Positions 36,706-47,625 of a stretch of 64,000 nucleotides of DNA are shown piece after piece. The notes under the pieces were generated by a model. The model was not told where the DNA came from, did not search any database, and saw only the letters and a list, made by a program, of their open reading frames with translations. Position numbers and translations under genes: made by a program. The DNA comes from Maritimibacter alkaliphilus HTCC2654 (lineage in GTDB: Bacteria; Pseudomonadota; Alphaproteobacteria; Rhodobacterales; Rhodobacteraceae). The stretch spans positions 702,884 through 766,883 of the forward strand of contig NZ_CH902578.1 of assembly GCF_000152805.1 (NCBI RefSeq), read 5' to 3'. Within the stretch, counting starts at the first letter, position 1; each line of letters begins with the position of its first letter.

Positions 36706-37044
36706 ATGGCGTTTGACGAGGGCGAGGCCGAGATCCTGCGCACCGACCTGTCGGGCCTGAAGGGGCTGACCGAAAAGGCCATGTTCGGGGGCCTGTGTTT
36801 CTTTCAGAACGGCAACATGATCGGCGGCGTGCGCCGGGCGGCCGAGGGCGGCGCGCTGATGCGGGTCGGCAAGGACAACATGAAGGCGGCGCTGGCGTCG
36901 GACGGTGTGACGCCGATGGTCATGGGCGGGCGCACCATGGGCGGATATGTCGCCGTGACGCGCGAGGCGCTGGCCGACGACCTGACGCGCACCCGACTGC
37001 TCGACATGGCGCTGACCTTCACCGCGAGCCTTCCACCGAAGTAG
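36706..37044 (+). CDS. TfoX/Sxy N-terminal domain protein
   Basis: Small protein of 112 aa matching the TfoX N-terminal domain. The pattern runs LKGLTEKAMFGGLCFFQNGNMIGGV, then ALMRVGK and a late MGGYVAV. Full TfoX/Sxy regulates competence in gammaproteobacteria with a second C-terminal domain; stand-alone N-domain proteins in alphaproteobacteria have no established role. AAGGAG lies before this ATG, which is preferred over ATGs at 36658 and 36700. Confidence 0.88.
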   Translation: MAFDEGEAEILRTDLSGLKGLTEKAMFGGLCFFQNGNMIGGVRRAAEGGALMRVGKDNMKAALASDGVTPMVMGGRTMGGYVAVTREALADDLTRTRLLDMALTFTASLPPK

Positions 37045-37097
37045 CGTTTCCCCCCAAACGCTTGTAGAAAGCCGCGAATCCCAACCGAGGACGCGTG

Positions 37098-37718
37098 ATG
37101 GCCGAAACCGACCTGCCCCAGCTTTATCTCGTGACGCCGCCGCAGTTCGAACTGTCGAGCTTTCCCGACCAGCTCGCCCGCGCGCTGGACGCGGTCGAGA
37201 TCGCCTGTCTGCGGCTCGAACTCGCCACCCGCGACGAGGATACGATCGCGCGCGCGGCCGATGCCTGCCGGGAGGTGGCCCATGCCCGCGACATCGCCAT
37301 CGTCATCGCCGATCATGTGCTGATGGTGGAACGGCTCGGGCTGGACGGCGTGCATTTCACCGACGGGTCGCGCCAGGTGCGAAAGACGCGCAAGGATCTG
37401 GGCAAGGATGCCATCGTCGGCGCCTTTTGCGGCACCTCGCGCCATGACGGGATGACGGCGGGCGAACAGGATGCCGATTACGTCGCTTTCGGCCCCGTCG
37501 GCACGTCGAACCTCGGCACCGGCGAAATCGCGGGGCGCGATCTTTTCCAGTGGTGGACCGAGATGATCGAAGTGCCGATCGTCGCGGAAGGCGGGCTGAC
37601 CGAGGCACTGGTGCGCGACTTCGCCCCGGTCACCGATTTCTTTTCGTTCGGCGAGGAAATCTGGACCGCAGAAGACCCGACCGCCGCCCTCACCGCGCTG
37701 GCCGCCGCCCGCGCCTAG
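37098..37718 (+). CDS. ThiE/TenI-fold protein, probably not a canonical thiamine-phosphate synthase
   Basis: 206-aa TIM-barrel protein recognisable as the ThiE/TenI superfamily by LGLDGVHFTDGSR, CGTSRHDGMTAGEQDADYVAFGP and a late VAEGG loop. Canonical ThiE motifs are altered. The QLREK strand reads CLRLELA, VHLGQxD reads VHFTDGS, and the FPTxTK phosphate loop reads VGTSNLGTGE. Annotation as thiamine phosphate synthase is therefore doubtful. A GTG codon precedes the ATG directly. No thiamine genes are adjacent. Confidence 0.85.
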   Translation: MAETDLPQLYLVTPPQFELSSFPDQLARALDAVEIACLRLELATRDEDTIARAADACREVAHARDIAIVIADHVLMVERLGLDGVHFTDGSRQVRKTRKDLGKDAIVGAFCGTSRHDGMTAGEQDADYVAFGPVGTSNLGTGEIAGRDLFQWWTEMIEVPIVAEGGLTEALVRDFAPVTDFFSFGEEIWTAEDPTAALTALAAARA

Positions 37719-38545
37719 GCCACCAGAGCGTCGAGCACCGGGCCGCGCACCGCCGCCTCGCAATGGGCGGCCAGCGTCTTGCGGTCCGCGAAATCCGCGA
37801 CCCGGACCGGTTCGTGATAGACCACCTCGACCGACCCGTTCGGCAGCGCGGCCAGCACGGCGAGCAGGTGCGGACCGAGGTCCATGCCGCCCCACCAGCC
37901 GTAGAAGCGGTCGTCCCGGCCCTTGGGCGCGTGGTAGACGACGCTCACCGGCTGCACCCGCATGGTGTCGCGCAACGCCGCGTCGAAGAAGGCCGCGAAA
38001 AGCGTCGTCTTGAAGGTCAGCACCCGGCGGCTGTCGGTCGAAGTGCCTTCGGGAAAGAACAGCAGCCTGTGGCCCAGCGACAGGCGGCGCCGGAACACCT
38101 CGACCTGCCCCCGCGCCTCGCGCCGGTCGCGCACGATGAAGACGGTCCCCGTCGCCTTGGCGAGCCACGAGATGCCGGCCCATCCCGCAACCTCGGCCTT
38201 GGAAACGAAATAGATCCGTTTCGGCGCGTTCAGAACGAAAATATCGAGCCATGACGAATGGTTGGCCACGACCGCGCCCGGCCCCTTCATCGGCGTGCCA
38301 CGCACCCGCAGCCTGATGCCAAGCAGGAACAGGGCCGAAAGGCAGACGATCCGGGTGACAGTCGGCGTGACCGGCCGCCCTTCGCCCGCGAGGAGTTTCT
38401 CGAACGGGCGCAGCAGAAAGGTGAAGAACAGGCCGAGGATCAGGACGATCACCAACGGCACGCCGCGCAGGATCGCCACGATCCAGCCGAATGGGCCGAC
38501 GGACAGGTCGGGCTGTGCCGAGCCGTCATCCCACGGCTCGCTCAC
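37715..38545 (-). CDS. olsA: 1-acyl-sn-glycerol-3-phosphate-type acyltransferase (OlsA/PlsC)
   Basis: Membrane acyltransferase of 276 aa with the PlsC signature NHSSWLD (the catalytic HX4D) and FPEGTSTD, plus N-terminal hydrophobic segments. Because its start overlaps the olsB stop by ATGA, the likely role is OlsA: O-acylating lyso-ornithine lipid to form ornithine lipid, with possible overlap with phosphatidic-acid synthesis. Ornithine lipids are prominent phosphorus-free membrane lipids in this bacterial family. Confidence 0.9.
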   Translation of the reverse strand: MSEPWDDGSAQPDLSVGPFGWIVAILRGVPLVIVLILGLFFTFLLRPFEKLLAGEGRPVTPTVTRIVCLSALFLLGIRLRVRGTPMKGPGAVVANHSSWLDIFVLNAPKRIYFVSKAEVAGWAGISWLAKATGTVFIVRDRREARGQVEVFRRRLSLGHRLLFFPEGTSTDSRRVLTFKTTLFAAFFDAALRDTMRVQPVSVVYHAPKGRDDRFYGWWGGMDLGPHLLAVLAALPNGSVEVVYHEPVRVADFADRKTLAAHCEAAVRGPVLDALVA

Positions 38546-39327
38546 CCCTTCGCCTCGCGCTTGGCGAGTTTTTCGTACATCGCGCGCTGTTTCGGCGGCA
38601 CCTTGGCCATGTCGACGATGATGCAGACGTCCGAGGTGTTGAACGGCTCGTCGATATAGACGCCGTCCCCGATCACGCCGTTCAGGCGCAGATAGGCCTT
38701 GATGAGCGCCGGCATCGCCTTCATCGCCGCCTTCTCGTCGATCTCATCCGCCGGCATCAGATCGGCCGAGGTGTAGAATTCGTCGAGCACGCGGGTGCGA
38801 AGCTCGGGCGGGGCGAGATGGCTGTGGTGCAGATGCGAAAGCGGAAGCTTGATCGCGTCGAGATCGGTTCCATGAAAGCTCGCCACCCCGAACATCACGT
38901 CGATCCCGTGGGCGTCGGAGTAGTTCATCAAACCCACCCAGAGCTGCGGCAGCGCCGATCCACCCCGGTAATCCCTGTGCACGCAAGACCGCCCGAGTTC
39001 CAAAAGCTTGCGCCCGCAGGTCTTGAGCGCGGTCAAATCGTATTCGGCATCCGTGTAATAGCGGCCCAGTTTCGCGGCCTGATCGTCGCGCATCACGCGA
39101 TAGGCGCCCACCGCCTGATCGCCTTCGGGCCGGGCCCGGTCATAGAGGATCAGGTGATCGAACCAGTCGTCGAATTCGTCGCGTTCCAGCCGGTTTTCGT
39201 GATCGACGTCGACACCGTCACCGCCCAATTCCTCGACAAAGACCTGATAGCGCAAACGCTGTGCGTCGCGAATGTCGTCCTCGGTCTCGGCGATGCGCAG
39301 TTCGTAGACGGGACTGCTGTCTGACAT
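38542..39327 (-). CDS. olsB: L-ornithine N-alpha-acyltransferase
   Basis: 261-aa GNAT-fold enzyme that transfers a 3-hydroxyacyl chain from acyl-carrier protein to ornithine, the first step of ornithine-lipid synthesis. Typical blocks are RYQVFVEELGGDG, LGRYYTDAEYDL, ELGRSCVHRDYRGG and MFGVASFHGTD. The start MSDSSPVYEL fits the family; an in-frame ATG 19 codons upstream is less likely. It is co-transcribed with olsA (4-bp overlap). Confidence 0.94.
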   Translation of the reverse strand: MSDSSPVYELRIAETEDDIRDAQRLRYQVFVEELGGDGVDVDHENRLERDEFDDWFDHLILYDRARPEGDQAVGAYRVMRDDQAAKLGRYYTDAEYDLTALKTCGRKLLELGRSCVHRDYRGGSALPQLWVGLMNYSDAHGIDVMFGVASFHGTDLDAIKLPLSHLHHSHLAPPELRTRVLDEFYTSADLMPADEIDEKAAMKAMPALIKAYLRLNGVIGDGVYIDEPFNTSDVCIIVDMAKVPPKQRAMYEKLAKREAKG

Positions 39328-39457
39328 CGGTACGGCGGGCTCCTCGTTTTCCGGGGTTCTAGGGATCACGCGGAAGATTGGCAACAGCAGCGTTCGCTGC
39401 GTTGGTTTGACACAATTCTAGGTTGTGATAGCGTCGGAGAAACGGATGAGGCGCCCG

Positions 39458-39643
39458 TCAGCCTTCGTCGAAAACCGGTGTGAGATCGACTGTGGAGATA
39501 TCAATGACCTGCTTGCCCGCGTGCTCGAAATTCACCGTCACCTTGCCACCGACATTGGACTGCACCTGCCCCAGACCCCAGTCGGGCTGGGTCGGGCAGC
39601 GCACGAGCTGGCCGGGTTCGAGAAGCGAGGCGAGCGGGTTCAT
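39458..39643 (-). CDS. DUF3553 domain-containing protein
   Basis: Small 61-aa protein starting MNPLASLLEPGQLVRCPTQP, with the DUF3553 core DWGLGQVQSNVGGKVTVNFE. This SH3-like barrel also occurs at the C terminus of some UvrD/PcrA and CarD-like proteins. SD AAAGGAAC precedes the ATG. It diverges from chpT with only 27 bp between the two starts. Function is unknown; RNA-polymerase or nucleic-acid binding is plausible from the fold. Confidence 0.9.
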   Translation of the reverse strand: MNPLASLLEPGQLVRCPTQPDWGLGQVQSNVGGKVTVNFEHAGKQVIDISTVDLTPVFDEG

Positions 39644-39670
39644 CGGGTTCCTTTCGGCGGGTGACACGGC

Positions 39671-40267
39671 ATGAGCAAGGACGAAACCGCCCCGGCCCCG
39701 GATCTGGTCGCCCTCGTCGGATCGCGCATCTGCCACGATCTCGTCAGCCCCTTGGGTGCCATCGGCAACGGGATCGAGCTTATGACGCTGACCGGGGGAG
39801 AGGAAACCCCCGAGATGGCGCTGGTCAATGAAAGCCTTGTGAATGCGCGGGGGCGAATCCGGTTCTTTCGGATCGCGTTCGGGGCGGCCAACAGCGGCGC
39901 CGTGGTTCGTGCGGGCGATCTGGCCGAGGCCGTTGCCGGCATCGAAACCAAGGCGGTCGTGGAGTGGCGTATTCCCGGCGACATGGCCCGCACCGACGCG
40001 AAACTCGCGCTTCTGGCGCTCAACTGTCTGGCGAGCGCGATGCCCTATGGCGGGCGGATTTCGGTCGAGCGGGACGCAGGCGGCCTTGTCGTGACCGGGC
40101 GGGCCGAGCGGTTTCGCATCGAAGTCGACGACTGGGCCTTGATCGACGGGCGCGGAACGGCCACGCCCGCCAACATCCACTTCGCCCTGCTACCGGAAGA
40201 GGCCTTTGCTCAGGGCCGACAGGTCACGCAGGCACAGCTTGAAGCCGAGGTTCGGCTGACCGTCTGA
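39671..40267 (+). CDS. chpT: Histidine phosphotransferase ChpT
   Basis: Phosphotransfer protein of 198 aa that relays phosphate from the hybrid kinase CckA to CtrA and CpdR, controlling motility, cell-cycle and gene-transfer-agent genes in this group. The dimerisation/phosphotransfer helix has His22 in SRICHDLVSPLGAIGNG, typical of ChpT. The C-terminal half resembles a degenerate histidine-kinase ATPase fold with no ATP-binding motifs. The start is 27 bp from the divergent DUF3553 gene. Confidence 0.93.
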   Translation: MSKDETAPAPDLVALVGSRICHDLVSPLGAIGNGIELMTLTGGEETPEMALVNESLVNARGRIRFFRIAFGAANSGAVVRAGDLAEAVAGIETKAVVEWRIPGDMARTDAKLALLALNCLASAMPYGGRISVERDAGGLVVTGRAERFRIEVDDWALIDGRGTATPANIHFALLPEEAFAQGRQVTQAQLEAEVRLTV

Positions 40268-40372
40268 CCTGTCCGGTCCGGGCACAGGCCAAAGAGAACC
40301 GAAGGCTTGGTGTTCACGTCATCACAGAGCCCCGCCGAAGCGGGCGGCCTGCAACGGATATCTTGGCGAGGC

Positions 40373-41626
40373 CTACGGTCGGACCGTGCCGTCACCCTCG
40401 ACGATGTATTTGAACGAGGTCAGTTGTTCGGCCCCCACCGGCCCGCGCGCATGCATCTTGCCGGTGGCGATGCCGATCTCGGCCCCCATGCCGAACTCGC
40501 CGCCATCCGCGAACTGGGTCGAGGCGTTGCGCATCAGGATCGCGCTGTCGAGCCGTTCGAAGAACTTGGCCGCCGCCGCATCGTCCTCGGTCAGGATGGC
40601 ATCGGTGTGGGACGAGGAATAGGTGCGGATATGGTCGATCGCCGCGTCCAGATTATCCACGACCTTGGCCGCGATGATCGAGTCGAGGAATTCGGTCCCC
40701 CAATCATCGTCGGTCGCGACGACTGAGCCCTTGAGGCCCTCGCCCGCACGTACCTCGACTCCCGCCGCTATGAGCGCGTCGATCACGGTCTGGCCCAGAT
40801 CCAGCGCGTCCTTGTGGACGAGCAGACATTCCGCCGCGCCGCAGATTCCGGTGCGCCGGGTCTTGGCGTTGATGACCACGTCCATCGTTTTCTGCGGGTC
40901 CGCCGCCTTGTCGATGTAGACGTGGACGATGCCTTCGAGATGGGCGAAGACCGGCACCCGCGCCTCGCGCTGGACGAGGCCGACAAGCCCTTTACCCCCG
41001 CGCGGCACGATCACGTCGATATAGTCGGTCATGGTGAGAAGCTCGCGCACCGCCTCGCGGTCGCGGGTCGGCACGCGCTGAATCGCGTCCTCCGGCAGAC
41101 CCGCCGCCTTCAAACCTTCGACCAGACAGGCATGGATCGCGCCTGACGAGTGGAAACTTTCGGAGCCGCCGCGCAGGATCACAGCATTGCCCGCCTTGAG
41201 GCACAGGGCGCCCGCATCCGCCGTCACGTTGGGACGGCTTTCGTAGATCACGCCGATCACGCCCAGCGGCGTGCGCACGCGCTTTATGTGCAGGCCCGAG
41301 GGCCGGTCCCATTCCGACATCACCGCGCCGACGGGATCGTCCTGTGCCGCCACCGAGCGCACGCCGTCGCACATGCCCTGAATGCGGGCCTCGTCCAGCA
41401 TCAGCCGATCCATCATGGCGGGCGACAGACCCTTTTCACGGCCATATTCGAGGTCTTTGGCATTGGCCGCAATGATCTCATCCCGCCGCGCCCACATGGC
41501 GTCTGCGGCGGCGTCCAGCGCCTTGCGCTTGGCATCCGATGGCGCGAAAGCCAGCTCCGCAGCGGCGGCCTTGGCCTTGCGGCCCAGTTCCTGCATCAGC
41601 GCGGGGATGTTTTCAGCGTCTTTCAT
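40373..41626 (-). CDS. proA: Glutamate-5-semialdehyde dehydrogenase (gamma-glutamyl phosphate reductase)
   Basis: Second enzyme of proline synthesis, 417 aa. It reduces gamma-glutamyl phosphate to the semialdehyde with NADPH. The catalytic Cys lies in [15 protein letters not shown], and [23 protein letters not shown] forms the nucleotide site. The gene follows proB on the same strand, separated by 222 bp that contain a perfect palindrome. A separate promoter or processing site there is possible. Confidence 0.97.
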   Translation of the reverse strand: MKDAENIPALMQELGRKAKAAAAELAFAPSDAKRKALDAAADAMWARRDEIIAANAKDLEYGREKGLSPAMMDRLMLDEARIQGMCDGVRSVAAQDDPVGAVMSEWDRPSGLHIKRVRTPLGVIGVIYESRPNVTADAGALCLKAGNAVILRGGSESFHSSGAIHACLVEGLKAAGLPEDAIQRVPTRDREAVRELLTMTDYIDVIVPRGGKGLVGLVQREARVPVFAHLEGIVHVYIDKAADPQKTMDVVINAKTRRTGICGAAECLLVHKDALDLGQTVIDALIAAGVEVRAGEGLKGSVVATDDDWGTEFLDSIIAAKVVDNLDAAIDHIRTYSSSHTDAILTEDDAAAAKFFERLDSAILMRNASTQFADGGEFGMGAEIGIATGKMHARGPVGAEQLTSFKYIVEGDGTVRP

Positions 41627-41710
41627 CGGAGCCTCCGTTGTCGCCGAGCTTACATAGGCGCAAGCGGGGCGTGGGTCAAAACATGATCGTGCGATGTGGT
41701 GTCGGGATGG

Positions 41711-41753
41711 CGCGAGGCCGGAAACCAGAATCCTAGGATTCTGGTATCTCGCG
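41711..41753. repeat. Large inverted repeat with a 22-bp perfect palindrome between proB and proA
   Basis: The perfect 22-bp palindrome at 41724-41745 is centred on CCTAGG with 11-bp arms (ACCAGAATCCT). It is flanked by outer arms CGCGAG (41711-41716) and CTCGCG (41748-41753). The RNA of either strand would fold into a strong hairpin. No U tract follows, so it is not a standard terminator. Confidence 0.85.
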
Positions 41754-41848
41754 CGGACAGCAAGTATTTGAAATCAACGCTTTGCGCGCCGCCTTTCATC
41801 CGAAAGTGTTAACAAGGGGCCTATAACCCCTGCCCGAAGCACGAAAAA

Positions 41849-44058
<2,210 letters not shown>

Positions 44059-44568
44059 TTAGGGGCGCGCGAGGCGATAGTGGATGGTGACGAGCCGGGT
44101 CTGACGCGCCCGGTTCTCGTCCAGCGTGCGCTCGACCTCGTGAAACCCGAGCTTGGTGAGGATACGGGACGAGGCCGGATTATCGGCCCAGACCCGCGCG
44201 CGAATGTCCGGGTGATCCCCGGCGTCGAAGCCGTAACCGACCAACGCCCGCGCCACCTCGGTGCCCAGTCCCCGGCCCCAGTGCGTCTTTGCCAGCAGGT
44301 AACCGATTTCGCCGTTCGCGAACTGGCCTGTGCCGACGGGCAGGTCGCCATCGCGAATGATGCCGAAGAACGCCGCCTCGCCCATCCGCGTTGCGATCCG
44401 GTCGCGCACGAAGTCGAGCGACACGGGGTGCGGCCATGTCCCGGTCATGCGCACCACGTCCCAGTCGGACATGATCGCATGAAGCGCACAGGCGTCATCC
44501 GGGGTCTGTCGTGTGATCCGCAGGCGGGGCGTGACGATCACGTCGCCTGCGCCCTGCCCTTGTGTCAT
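44059..44568 (-). CDS. GNAT family N-acetyltransferase (1)
   Basis: 169-aa acetyltransferase of the RimJ/RimL-like GNAT branch. Visible features are TPRLRITRQTPDDA at the N terminus, the acetyl-CoA loop AKTHWGRGLGTEVARAL, and DNPASSRILTKLGF. The substrate is unknown. The start MTQGQGAG was chosen because it follows the preceding GNAT gene by 4 bp. Two consecutive GNAT genes between rpmA and obgE are common in this family. Confidence 0.9.
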   Translation of the reverse strand: MTQGQGAGDVIVTPRLRITRQTPDDACALHAIMSDWDVVRMTGTWPHPVSLDFVRDRIATRMGEAAFFGIIRDGDLPVGTGQFANGEIGYLLAKTHWGRGLGTEVARALVGYGFDAGDHPDIRARVWADNPASSRILTKLGFHEVERTLDENRARQTRLVTIHYRLARP

Positions 44569-44572
44569 GGCC

Positions 44573-45130
44573 TCAGCGCATCTTTCGGCTATAGGTCCAG
44601 GTCGGGACATTGGCATCGCGCGCGACCGAGAACGCCTCGCTGTCGCCGACATAGGCGAAGCCCGCGTTGGTCAGCACCCGGGCGCTCGCCGGGTTGTCCT
44701 GAAACACCTCGGCAAAGAGCGTGTCGTTGCCCAAGGGATTCGCGGCGACCAACGCCTGCACGGCTTCCGAGGCAAGCCCGGTGTTCCAGAACGGCGGCGC
44801 GACCCAGTAGCCAAGCTGGCTTTGGTTGCGATCCATCCGGGTCAGGCTGATGACGCCCAGAACCTCATGGCCCCGGTCGCCGCCCTCGACGGACGAGCCG
44901 TCCATCACCCAGACGTCTTCCAGACGGTCCGCGGTCATCGCGCGTTTGACGAAGGCGTCCGTGGTGCCGGGGGCCAGAGGATGCGGGATCGACCGCGTCT
45001 CTTCGGCCACGCGCCGGTCACCGGAGTAATGCGCGAGCATCCCAACGTCCGATGCCTTCGGCGGGCGCAGAACGAACCGTTCGGTTTCGATCAGAACCTG
45101 ATCCTGATCCATGACTGTCTCGACTTTCAT
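44573..45130 (-). CDS. GNAT family N-acetyltransferase (2)
   Basis: 185-aa RimJ/RimL-like acetyltransferase. It has LIETERFVLRPPKASDV, GYWVAPPFWNTGLASEAVQA for acetyl-CoA binding, and DNPASARVLTNAGF. It is clearly related to the next gene but longer. A strong GAGGAGAG lies before the ATG at 45130. Acts on an unknown amine, possibly a ribosomal-protein N terminus given the neighbouring rplU-rpmA genes. Confidence 0.9.
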   Translation of the reverse strand: MKVETVMDQDQVLIETERFVLRPPKASDVGMLAHYSGDRRVAEETRSIPHPLAPGTTDAFVKRAMTADRLEDVWVMDGSSVEGGDRGHEVLGVISLTRMDRNQSQLGYWVAPPFWNTGLASEAVQALVAANPLGNDTLFAEVFQDNPASARVLTNAGFAYVGDSEAFSVARDANVPTWTYSRKMR

Positions 45131-45250
45131 ACGCTCTCCTCCTCGAAAGCGTTCACCGGCCCGATATGGGGGCGCAATCCTGCACCCCAAGGCCGTTCGG
45201 TAAACACTTCTTGGCGATCCGGCCTCCTCTCCGTCACGCCTAAAACGACG

Positions 45251-45281
45251 AAGGGGGACCGGTTTCTAGCCGATCCCCCTT
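45251..45281 (-). terminator. Probable terminator after rpmA
   Basis: An 8-bp stem AAGGGGGA/TCCCCCTT lies around a smaller CGG/CCG inner stem, 24 bp past the rpmA stop. The downstream minus-strand tail (TTCGTCGTTTTA) is only moderately U-rich, so partial read-through into the GNAT genes is likely. Confidence 0.6.
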
Positions 45282-45304
45282 GTCTTACTTTGCCGGGTAT
45301 CGGC

Positions 45305-45574
45305 TTATTCTGCGGCCTCCGCTGCCGGGAGGACCGATACGAAGGTGCGGCCCTTGAGGCCCTTCGCAAAGGTCACGCGGCCTTCGGCGGTCGCGAAGAT
45401 GGTGTGATCGCGGCCCATGCCCACGCCTTCGCCCGGCCACACTTTGGTGCCGCGCTGACGGACGAGGATGTTGCCCGGAATCACGGCTTCGCCGCCGTAT
45501 TTCTTGACGCCAAGGCGGCGACCGGCTGAGTCGCGGCCGTTGCGGGAGCTACCACCAGCTTTTTTATGTGCCAT
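45305..45574 (-). CDS. rpmA: 50S ribosomal protein L27
   Basis: Protein of 89 aa with the standard L27 start [16 protein letters not shown] and the core [17 protein letters not shown]. The N terminus reaches the peptidyl-transferase centre. No N-terminal cleavage motif of the Firmicute type is present. It lies 12 bp after rplU in the universal rplU-rpmA order. Confidence 0.98.
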   Translation of the reverse strand: MAHKKAGGSSRNGRDSAGRRLGVKKYGGEAVIPGNILVRQRGTKVWPGEGVGMGRDHTIFATAEGRVTFAKGLKGRTFVSVLPAAEAAE

Positions 45575-45586
45575 ATCGCTCTCTCC

Positions 45587-46213
45587 TTACTTCGCCAGAT
45601 CGGCGGCTTCGGCAACCCATTCGGGCTTCACGTTGACCGCGTCAAAGGTTTCGATGTCGACTTTCGCGAGCTCGGCGTAGGTATTCACACCGGCTTCGTT
45701 CAGTTTCTTCTGCATCGCCGGGCCGATCCCGTTGATCGCGGTCAGGTCGTCGGACCCACCAGCGGCCGGGGCTTCGGTCTTGGCTTCCGCTTTCGGGGCG
45801 GCTTTGGCTTCGGCCTTGGGGGCCGCTTTCTTGGCGGGCTTGGCAGCGGCCGGGGCCGACGGGGCCGAGCCTGCGCCGATGGCGGCTTTGATGCCCGACT
45901 TGTCCGCGCCCGATTCGAGAATGTCGGTGATGCGGAGCAGGGTCAGCTGCTGACGGTGGCCTTTGGTGCGCTGCGAGCTGTGCTTGCGGCGGCGCTTGAC
46001 GAAGTGGATGAGCTTCTCGCCCTTGATCTGGTCGATCACTTCGGCCTGCACACCGGCACCTTCCACGAGGGGCGTGCCAAGGGTCGTGCCGACCATCAGA
46101 ACTTCGTTGAACTGGATCTTTTCACCGGCTTCGGCTGCAAGTTTCTCGACACGGACGACGTCGCCGGTCTGAACCTTGTACTGCTTGCCGCCAGTCTTAA
46201 CGACTGCAAACAT
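45587..46213 (-). CDS. rplU: 50S ribosomal protein L21 with C-terminal helix-hairpin-helix extension
   Basis: L21 core in residues 1-103 ([20 protein letters not shown] to [10 protein letters not shown]). An Ala/Lys/Pro-rich linker of about 50 residues follows (repeats of APKAEAK). A C-terminal HhH/SAP-like domain of about 45 residues contains [21 protein letters not shown]. At 208 aa the protein is twice the usual L21 length. The extended form is typical of Rhodobacterales; the extra domain may touch rRNA or DNA, but its role is unknown. Confidence 0.97.
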   Translation of the reverse strand: MFAVVKTGGKQYKVQTGDVVRVEKLAAEAGEKIQFNEVLMVGTTLGTPLVEGAGVQAEVIDQIKGEKLIHFVKRRRKHSSQRTKGHRQQLTLLRITDILESGADKSGIKAAIGAGSAPSAPAAAKPAKKAAPKAEAKAAPKAEAKTEAPAAGGSDDLTAINGIGPAMQKKLNEAGVNTYAELAKVDIETFDAVNVKPEWVAEAADLAK

Positions 46214-46505
46214 GGGGTCTTCCTTTTTCTCCCGCGTTCTGTGGCCCCGGCGATCCGGCGTTCGCGGGGGCATCCCCCGGCCTCGAACAGCGCGCCCTGC
46301 TAGGGGCGTTGTTTCATATAGCATTCCGGCCCGCGGGAATCCCCCGTGCGCCAGAGCCGCGTATATCGGGGCATTCGGACCCCAAGTCAAGGAAAACAAT
46401 GGCAACCACGGCCAGCCACCGGCCCGCCGGACATTGACCCCCCAACCGCTTCGCGAAAGGCTCACGGGGATCGTCGAATCGTTTCAGACCCATTGACCGG
46501 ATTCC

Positions 46506-47603
46506 ATGCCCAAGTTCTTGAATTCCCTGACCCAGCGCATCGGTTCGCTCGCCGCCCCGCTCAGACCGCGCCGCCCAGCCCCCGCCCCCGTTTCCGGCCC
46601 CCTCGGCGGCTTCGACATTCCCGAGGTGCCGGGCATCAGTCTGGTCACCGCCAACAAGAACCGCACCGAAAACATGCTCCCCGCGCTCAGGACGTGGATC
46701 GACCGGCCCGAGATCGACGAGATCGTCATCGTCGACTGGGATTGCGACGAGCCCCTGCGCGACGTGCTGGAGGCCAAGGGCATCTCGGACCCGCGCCTGC
46801 GCGTCGTGCGGGCCGTGCAGGACGAGGTGTGGCATGGGCCGCGTGCCTTCAACACCGCCATGCGGCTTGCGCGTTACGACAAGATCCTGCGGATCGACGG
46901 GGATATCGTGCTGAAGCCCGACTTCTTCACGCGCAACAGGCTCCCCAAGAACAGCTTCGTCGCCGGGAACTACCAGATCGTCGAGCAAAGCCAGGTCCAC
47001 ATCAACGGCACGGTGCTGTTTCACCGCGCCGACATCGCAAGGATCGGGGGACAGAACGAATACACCATCGGTTACGGGTGGGAAGACGACGATTTCTACA
47101 ACCGGCTGATGCGGGCGCGGGTGAAGCGGATCGACCTGATCCCCGAGACGGTCTACCACCTGCCCCACGACGACACGACGCGCGTGCCGCCGCCCGAAAA
47201 CCAATCGACCCGCGCGCTTTACATGTCGTGGCCCCGGTTCACGATCCGGCGCAATCGTCTGCTGATCGAACAGATGCCCGCCTGGGACGCGAGCCGACCG
47301 ATGCAGCCCTTCGATCATGTGGTCGCCCCCGACGGCACCGAGACGCTGGTGCGCACCGGCCCCAATCCGTCCGCAGTGTCCGACGTGATCGCCGACCGGG
47401 TGACGAACATGGCGATCCTGTTCTTTCTGGCCCGCCGCAAGGGGGCCGAGGTCATGTGGCTTGACGACATTCACCTGAGCCGCCTTCTCGACCTGCCGGA
47501 GAGCGAGATCAACCGCGACATGGTGAAAGAGATCATCGCCACGCAGAACGCATCCGGCGGCCCGTTTCTGAGCGCCGACATCGCGCGGCGGTTCGAGCCG
47601 TAG
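46506..47603 (+). CDS. Family 2-like glycosyltransferase
   Basis: Predicted soluble GT-A-fold protein of 365 aa. PGISLVTANKNRTENMLPAL opens the nucleotide-sugar domain, a DxD-like motif lies in LRIDGDIVLKPDFF, and a galactosyltransferase-type acceptor region reads NEYTIGYGWEDDDFYNRL. The sugar and acceptor are unknown; a capsule, exopolysaccharide or glycoprotein role is possible. No other polysaccharide genes adjoin it. The acyl-CoA synthetase starts 22 bp later. Confidence 0.85.
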   Translation: MPKFLNSLTQRIGSLAAPLRPRRPAPAPVSGPLGGFDIPEVPGISLVTANKNRTENMLPALRTWIDRPEIDEIVIVDWDCDEPLRDVLEAKGISDPRLRVVRAVQDEVWHGPRAFNTAMRLARYDKILRIDGDIVLKPDFFTRNRLPKNSFVAGNYQIVEQSQVHINGTVLFHRADIARIGGQNEYTIGYGWEDDDFYNRLMRARVKRIDLIPETVYHLPHDDTTRVPPPENQSTRALYMSWPRFTIRRNRLLIEQMPAWDASRPMQPFDHVVAPDGTETLVRTGPNPSAVSDVIADRVTNMAILFFLARRKGAEVMWLDDIHLSRLLDLPESEINRDMVKEIIATQNASGGPFLSADIARRFEP

Positions 47604-47625
47604 GGCGCACATTGAGGAGAACAGG

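Noticed and set aside
39425-39664. A 79-codon plus-strand frame opposite the DUF3553 gene.
   Set aside because: DUF3553 on the minus strand has a good ribosome-binding site and family match; this is its shadow.
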